A stretch of 10,379 bases of DNA, taken from the NCBI GenBank assembly GCA_022566355.1, contig JADFJB010000147.1:1-10379 (forward strand), given 5' to 3'. The position numbers and the translations under genes are program-made. Positions 6,721 through 10,379 of this stretch are shown piece by piece; position 1 is the stretch's first letter; each line of letters opens with the position of its first letter. The notes beneath the pieces are model-generated. The model had not been told where the DNA came from, made no database searches, and saw nothing but the letters and a program-made list of their open reading frames with translations. The DNA comes from a candidate division KSB1 bacterium (GTDB lineage: Bacteria; Zhuqueibacterota; JdFR-76; DREG01).

Positions 6721-6755
6721 TTTTCATTCTGAAAAATCATTTTTCATATTGAAAA
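6721..6755. promoter_or_regulatory. Tandem TTTTCAnnnTGAAAA palindromes inside a 35-bp palindrome
   Basis: Two copies of TTTTCA-n3-TGAAAA occur at 6721-6735 and 6741-6755, with centres exactly 20 bp apart, about two helical turns. The segment between them is itself TGAAAAAT-C-ATTTTTCA (6730-6746). The whole 35 bp is therefore one large palindrome centred on 6738, with 15 of 17 arm positions paired. It could bind two dimers on one DNA face, or fold as a long hairpin in a leader transcript. It lies about 220-250 bp upstream of the hemA start. Confidence 0.55.
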
Positions 6756-6884
6756 TAAAAAGGAAACATCTCTCTTTTAATTAGGTTTATATATCTGTTT
6801 AATCAAATTTGTAACTTTATATATATCAATACTCTATGAATATTATCAAGCTACCCCAAATATGAAAAAATGATTACTTTAAGT

Positions 6885-6900
6885 TGGCATGGGGTTTGTA
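6885..6900 (+). promoter_or_regulatory. Possible sigma54 (-24/-12) promoter upstream of hemA
   Basis: TGGCATG-n4-TTGTA resembles the sigma54 consensus TGGCACG-n4-TTGCW with correct spacing. Two bases differ, including the C of the -12 GC pair, which weakens it. Transcription would start near 6911, about 60 bases before the hemA ATG. The same bases also offer a sigma70 alternative, TTGGCA (6884-6889) and TTTAGT (6906-6911) with a 16-bp spacer. One of the two is likely near the real hemA promoter, but which is undecided. Confidence 0.3.
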
Positions 6901-6971
6901 ACTGCTTTAGTTGTTGGGAATATCTAACCAAATAAAAACTTAAATTTAATGAATTCTTGGACGGTAATAAA

Positions 6972-8285
6972 ATGTCTATTATTCTTGTCGGGTTAAATCA
7001 TCGCACGGCGCCGATTGAATTAAGGGAGCAATTTTCACTTGCACAATGTGCTTTGCAGTTGGCATTAGAAGAACTACGGAATTACATAACTTCAGATACG
7101 CCAAAAGACAATGGAAGTCAAAAAATTGGAGGCATTTCTCAAATTGATAGCATCATTCTCTCAACTTGCCATCGTGTTGAAGTTTATGCAGATGTTGAAA
7201 ATGCTGAAAATGGACAAAAGAAACTGGGAGAGTTCTTAGGTCAGCTTCAAGGGATTCCATACGGACGGCTTAAATCTTACTTATATTTTTATAAAGATCG
7301 AGAAGCAATTGAACATCTAATGCGGGTAGCCTCAGGCTTGGATTCAATGATCCTGGGAGAACCGCAAATCCTCGGTCAAGTCACCCGGACTTTTCTAGAG
7401 GCTCAAAAAGCATTTCATGTGGGGTCAGTCATATCTCAAGCATTTTCTCGAGCGATCCACACCGGCAAACGTGCAAGGAACGAAACGGGAATTGGTCGTT
7501 ATACAACTTCTGTGGGGCATGCAGGCGCCCGGTTAATACAGCAAAAAGTCACGAATCTTTCAAAAGCTCGAGTGCTTTTGATTGGGGCAGGCGAAATGGC
7601 CGAATTGGCTGTTCGTACTTTAAGAAAATATGATGCAAAAGAAATTAGAGTTATCAATCGAACCTTCTCCCGGGCTAATGAATTGGCGCAAGAAGTGAAC
7701 GGAAAAGCAGTTCACTGGAACGACCTGTCAGATGTATTAGTATGGGCAGATGTTATCATTAGCGCAACCGATGCGCCGCATTTGGTGCTCCATTCTTCCC
7801 AGGTCGAACAGATCTTACCATTGCGTAAAAACCGATCTCTATTGATTGTTGACATCGCGTTTCCTCGGGATGTTGAACCTACAATAAAAGACCTAAACAA
7901 TATAGAATTGATCGATATCGATGATCTGAAATCAGTTGTTGATGAAAATATGGAATACCGTAAAGCCGAAATTCCTCATGTAGAAAAAATCATTGAAGAA
8001 GAAATAGAATTGCTTTATGATTGGCTGAACAGCAGGCAGCTTATACCTGTATTAACCGATTTGCGTAGAAAAATAAAAGACCTGGTTGAGGAGGAATTAC
8101 AAAAGGCTTTGCGACGGCTAAAGAACCTGGACGCGCATGACCAGCAAATCATTAAGCAGATGACACACAGAATCTCCAACCAGATCCTTCATGAGCCTAC
8201 AGCTCGTCTAAAGAAAAGTGCCTCTAATGGCAATGGTTTTCACTATGCAGATACGGTGCGCGAACTCTTTAATCTTGACAAATAA
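6972..8285 (+). CDS. hemA: Glutamyl-tRNA reductase
   Basis: HemA reduces glutamyl-tRNA(Glu) with NADPH to glutamate-1-semialdehyde, the first committed step of C5-pathway tetrapyrrole synthesis in the cytoplasm. From ATG 6972 it has 437 residues, a usual length. Visible motifs are the N-terminal GLNHRTAPIELRE (7-19), the catalytic-cysteine segment LSTCHRVEVY with Cys66, the ASGLDSMILGEPQILGQV stretch (120-137), the NADPH-binding LIGAGEMA (203-210), and DIAFPRDVEP in the second half. The C-terminal part is the helical dimerisation domain. The residue after Cys66 is His, where Asn (STCNR) is usual. A TTG at 6957 would add five residues, but the canonical N-terminus begins at the ATG, preceded by a modest GGACGG (6959-6964) at seven bases. 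First gene of hemACDB; hemC starts eight bases after its stop. Confidence 0.96.
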   Translation: MSIILVGLNHRTAPIELREQFSLAQCALQLALEELRNYITSDTPKDNGSQKIGGISQIDSIILSTCHRVEVYADVENAENGQKKLGEFLGQLQGIPYGRLKSYLYFYKDREAIEHLMRVASGLDSMILGEPQILGQVTRTFLEAQKAFHVGSVISQAFSRAIHTGKRARNETGIGRYTTSVGHAGARLIQQKVTNLSKARVLLIGAGEMAELAVRTLRKYDAKEIRVINRTFSRANELAQEVNGKAVHWNDLSDVLVWADVIISATDAPHLVLHSSQVEQILPLRKNRSLLIVDIAFPRDVEPTIKDLNNIELIDIDDLKSVVDENMEYRKAEIPHVEKIIEEEIELLYDWLNSRQLIPVLTDLRRKIKDLVEEELQKALRRLKNLDAHDQQIIKQMTHRISNQILHEPTARLKKSASNGNGFHYADTVRELFNLDK

Positions 8286-8293
8286 GTGTTTTT

Positions 8294-9247
8294 ATGCAAA
8301 CAGGTACCAAACAATCAAATTCAACACTGCGACTCGGGAGCCGCGCTTCAAAGCTTGCGCTTTGGCAAACAGAATTTACCAAGGAATTACTGCAAAAATT
8401 TTATCCTGAAATGAGTTTTGAGATTGAAACCATTACCAGCCGCGGTGATAAAATCCTGGATACGCCACTGCCATTGATTGGTGGAAAAGGCATTTTCACT
8501 GACGAACTGGAATCCGGTTTGTCGTCAGGTACGATTGACCTTGCAGTGCATAGCTTGAAAGATTTACCAACGGAATGTTCTCCTGGGTTAACGATTGGAG
8601 CAATACCCAAACGAGCGCCCGCTTTCGATGTTTTAGTAAGCAGGAAGGGATATACTTTGGAAAAACTACCTGTGGGCGCCAGAGTTGGGAGTACCAGCTT
8701 CCGCAGGACTTCACAAGTATTATACAAGCGTCCGGACTTAAGAATGGAAAGCATTCGTGGCAACGTGGAGACCCGCGTTCGTAAAGCCTTAGATAGAGAA
8801 GGTATCTATGATGCGATCATTTTAGCATTCGCTGGTTTAGAACGTCTTGGGCTTGAAGATGTCATTAGTGAAGTGCTTTCTTTTGAGCAAATGTTACCGG
8901 CACCCGGACAGGGGGCATTAGGTATACAATGCCGTGATGAAGAGTCAATGGCCTCAATACTGGCAACAATTAACGATCTAGAAACCCAATTGGCTACAAC
9001 TGCCGAGAGAGCGTTTTTAACAGGTTTGGGCGGAGGCTGTTCTTTGCCCATTGCCGCATTTGCTAGATTTGAAAACGATGCATTGTTTTTACGAGGTCGG
9101 GTTATTGCACAAGATGGCTCATCAATGATAGAAGTTGACAAAAGACAATCAGTTCAACTTGTTGATGATGCATATAAAATAGGAATAGAGCTTGCACAAA
9201 AAGCAATCGGTCTTGGTGCAAATGAGCTTCTTAAAGTTGAAACATGA
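8294..9247 (+). CDS. hemC: Porphobilinogen deaminase (hydroxymethylbilane synthase)
   Basis: HemC joins four porphobilinogen units into hydroxymethylbilane in the cytoplasm, using a covalently bound dipyrromethane cofactor. The 317-residue protein is close to the family length. Motifs in order are LGSRASKLALWQ (14-25), GGKGIFTDELE (63-73), the catalytic-aspartate segment DLAVHSLKDLPT with Asp90 (equivalent to E. coli Asp84), GSTSFRRTSQV (132-142), IRGNVETRVRK (154-164), LPAPGQGALGIQCR (201-214), and the cofactor-attachment loop GLGGGCSLPIAAFA with Cys249. All key residues are present. There is no clear ribosome binding site before ATG 8294, only eight bases after hemA, so translation is probably coupled to hemA. 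Its TGA overlaps the hemD ATG. Confidence 0.97.
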   Translation: MQTGTKQSNSTLRLGSRASKLALWQTEFTKELLQKFYPEMSFEIETITSRGDKILDTPLPLIGGKGIFTDELESGLSSGTIDLAVHSLKDLPTECSPGLTIGAIPKRAPAFDVLVSRKGYTLEKLPVGARVGSTSFRRTSQVLYKRPDLRMESIRGNVETRVRKALDREGIYDAIILAFAGLERLGLEDVISEVLSFEQMLPAPGQGALGIQCRDEESMASILATINDLETQLATTAERAFLTGLGGGCSLPIAAFARFENDALFLRGRVIAQDGSSMIEVDKRQSVQLVDDAYKIGIELAQKAIGLGANELLKVET

Positions 9248-10044
9248 AATCAAAAAAAATTGTAATTACACGTTCGATCCACCAGGCAGGAGAGTTGGCC
9301 AACTTGTTGCGTGAACAGGGCGCTAATCCATTATTTTATCCATGCATAGAAATCGCAGCCCCGGATGACACAAGAGAGTTAGATTCAGCCCTTTACAAAG
9401 CTGACCAGGACTATTTTGATTGGATTGTTTTCACAAGCGCAAATACGGTTTTTTCAATCGCTAATCGGCTTGCTGAATTATCATTATCTCCTTCCAGGCT
9501 CAATACAGCAAATATTGCAGCTATAGGACCTGCAACCTCGCTTGCGGTGGAGAATTATCTAAATCTCGATGTGAACCTAATGCCTGAGGATTATGCTGTC
9601 GAAGCGCTGGTTGACGTATTTCCGTCTGTTTCAGAAAAAAATATCTTATTGCCCCAATCAAACCTGGCTCGCCCTTATTTGGCTGAAAAGCTGACAGAAA
9701 TGGGCGCTGAAGTTCTGGCAATAGCGGCCTATCAAACCAAAATTGGCACGGGCGGCTTTGACTTGTCTGCAGGTTTGGCTAAAAATGAAATTGATGCCAT
9801 TACATTTACCAGTTCTTCAAGTATTTTTTATTTCCTCGATCGCCTGAAAATAAGTGAGATCGACATCAAACTATTAGATGGCATTTGTATCGCTTGTTTT
9901 GGTTCAATTACAGCCGAAACCGCTAGACAGGCTGGCTTGTCTGTTTCTGTGCAGACATCAGAAAACACATTTAAAAACCTTGCCTTTAAGTTAACAGAAT
10001 ATTTCGATCAATCAGAATTACTAGAGAAAGAAAAATGTCGATAG
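9244..10044 (+). CDS. hemD: Uroporphyrinogen-III synthase
   Basis: HemD cyclises hydroxymethylbilane with inversion of ring D to give uroporphyrinogen III, the precursor of haem, sirohaem and cobalamin. The 266-residue sequence is poorly conserved, as is normal for the family, but it shows the characteristic two-lobed pattern: an N-terminal ITRSIHQAGELANLLREQGA (8-27) followed by FYPCIEI, then FDWIVFTSANTV, IAAIGPATSLAVE, ILLPQSNLARPYLAEKL, ITFTSSSSIFYFLDRL and IACFGSITAETARQAGL. Its start overlaps the hemC stop in an ATGA (9244-9247), a translational-coupling arrangement, and no separate ribosome binding site is visible. Its last ten bases overlap hemB. Context between hemC and hemB makes the assignment secure. 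Confidence 0.95.
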   Translation: MKSKKIVITRSIHQAGELANLLREQGANPLFYPCIEIAAPDDTRELDSALYKADQDYFDWIVFTSANTVFSIANRLAELSLSPSRLNTANIAAIGPATSLAVENYLNLDVNLMPEDYAVEALVDVFPSVSEKNILLPQSNLARPYLAEKLTEMGAEVLAIAAYQTKIGTGGFDLSAGLAKNEIDAITFTSSSSIFYFLDRLKISEIDIKLLDGICIACFGSITAETARQAGLSVSVQTSENTFKNLAFKLTEYFDQSELLEKEKCR

Positions 10045-10379
10045 AATTTCCCCATATCCGTCCACGCAGGCTACGTTTGAATGAGAGTTTGCGACGAATG
10101 ATGCAGGAAACAACATTGAATCCTGCTGACTTTGTGTACCCGCTTTTTGTTCGGCATGGCAGCGATATACAACATCCTATTCAATCTATGCCGAGAGTTT
10201 TTCAGTGGTCCATCGATAAATTGATCGGAGAAATAGAAGAAGTTGCAGCGCTTGGAATCCCTGCCGTGATGCTCTTTGGTATTCCGGAGAAGAAAGATGC
10301 ATATGGCAGTGAGAATTATAATCCGGAAGGAATCATTCCCCGGGCGATTCGTGCGATTAAGGAAACCTTACCTGAATTT
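10035..10379 (+). CDS. hemB: Porphobilinogen synthase (ALA dehydratase), 5' part
   Basis: HemB condenses two molecules of 5-aminolaevulinate to porphobilinogen. Only the first 115 codons are in the window, about a third of the usual 320-340 residues. The N-terminal features match the family: HIRPRRLRLNESLRRMMQET (7-26), DFVYPLFVRHG (32-42), the MPRVFQWSID stretch (52-61), and AALGIPAVMLFGIPEKKDAYGS (71-92), which forms the first barrel strands. The catalytic lysines and metal-binding cysteines lie beyond the window edge and cannot be checked. The ATG at 10035 overlaps the end of hemD by ten bases in another frame, with GAGAAAG (10024-10030) as a weak ribosome binding site. The gene order hemA-C-D-B suggests one operon; whether hemL follows is not visible. 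Confidence 0.95.
   Translation, partial: MSIEFPHIRPRRLRLNESLRRMMQETTLNPADFVYPLFVRHGSDIQHPIQSMPRVFQWSIDKLIGEIEEVAALGIPAVMLFGIPEKKDAYGSENYNPEGIIPRAIRAIKETLPEF

Larger units (their letters stand above)
6549..6971. other. AT-rich intergenic region upstream of hemA
   Basis: About 420 bases separate the hydrolase from hemA. The first 50 keep some of the GC-rich character of the hydrolase, then composition drops sharply. It contains two adjacent GGAGG words (6593-6597, 6601-6605) with a short broken frame after them, the palindrome cluster at 6696-6755, the nine-base word TTTGTAACT twice (6808-6816, 6895-6903), and a -24/-12-like element at 6885-6900. No gene of useful length is seen on either strand. 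Confidence 0.6.

Overview
The window is AT-rich bacterial DNA with compact operons, strong AGGAGG-type ribosome binding sites and mostly ATG starts. It carries a C5-pathway haem operon in the order hemA-hemC-hemD-hemB, which argues against an alphaproteobacterium. It also carries an intergenic repeat (about 32-111) of a style I associate with Bacteroidota, Calditrichota and KSB1-like environmental genomes. That is recollection, so the phylum is a guess. Every gene is on the + strand.

Layout. 1-762 has no convincing gene; it holds the intergenic repeat, a second short copy of its 3' end next to the first gene, and a perfect 28-bp palindrome (477-504). 763-4729 is an apparent three-gene redox operon: a GMC-type flavin alcohol oxidase with a CxxCxxxC motif, an unrecognised protein whose frame is cut by one TAA codon although it has the best Shine-Dalgarno sequence in the window, and an Old Yellow Enzyme-family FMN oxidoreductase. 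4730-5087 is a regulatory gap with two good sigma70-type promoter candidates. 5088-6548 encodes a secreted serine hydrolase of the beta-lactamase/PBP4* type; its base composition is far more GC-rich than its surroundings, so it looks acquired. 6549-6971 is AT-rich, with a cluster of three palindromes and a possible -24/-12 promoter. 6972-10379 is the haem operon, cut off inside hemB.

How the genes work together. HemA makes glutamate-1-semialdehyde from glutamyl-tRNA. The aminomutase HemL, which would make 5-aminolaevulinate, is not in the window. HemB condenses two 5-aminolaevulinates to porphobilinogen, HemC links four of these into hydroxymethylbilane, and HemD closes the ring to uroporphyrinogen III. 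The genes are almost gapless or overlapping, so they are probably co-transcribed and translationally coupled. In the first operon the two flavoenzymes could oxidise an alcohol and reduce an activated alkene of the same lipid-like substrate, but the substrate cannot be read from the sequence.

Nothing here is clearly a new defence or mobile system. The items most worth a second look are the interrupted gene at 2823-3389, the palindrome cluster upstream of hemA, and the GC-rich hydrolase insertion.
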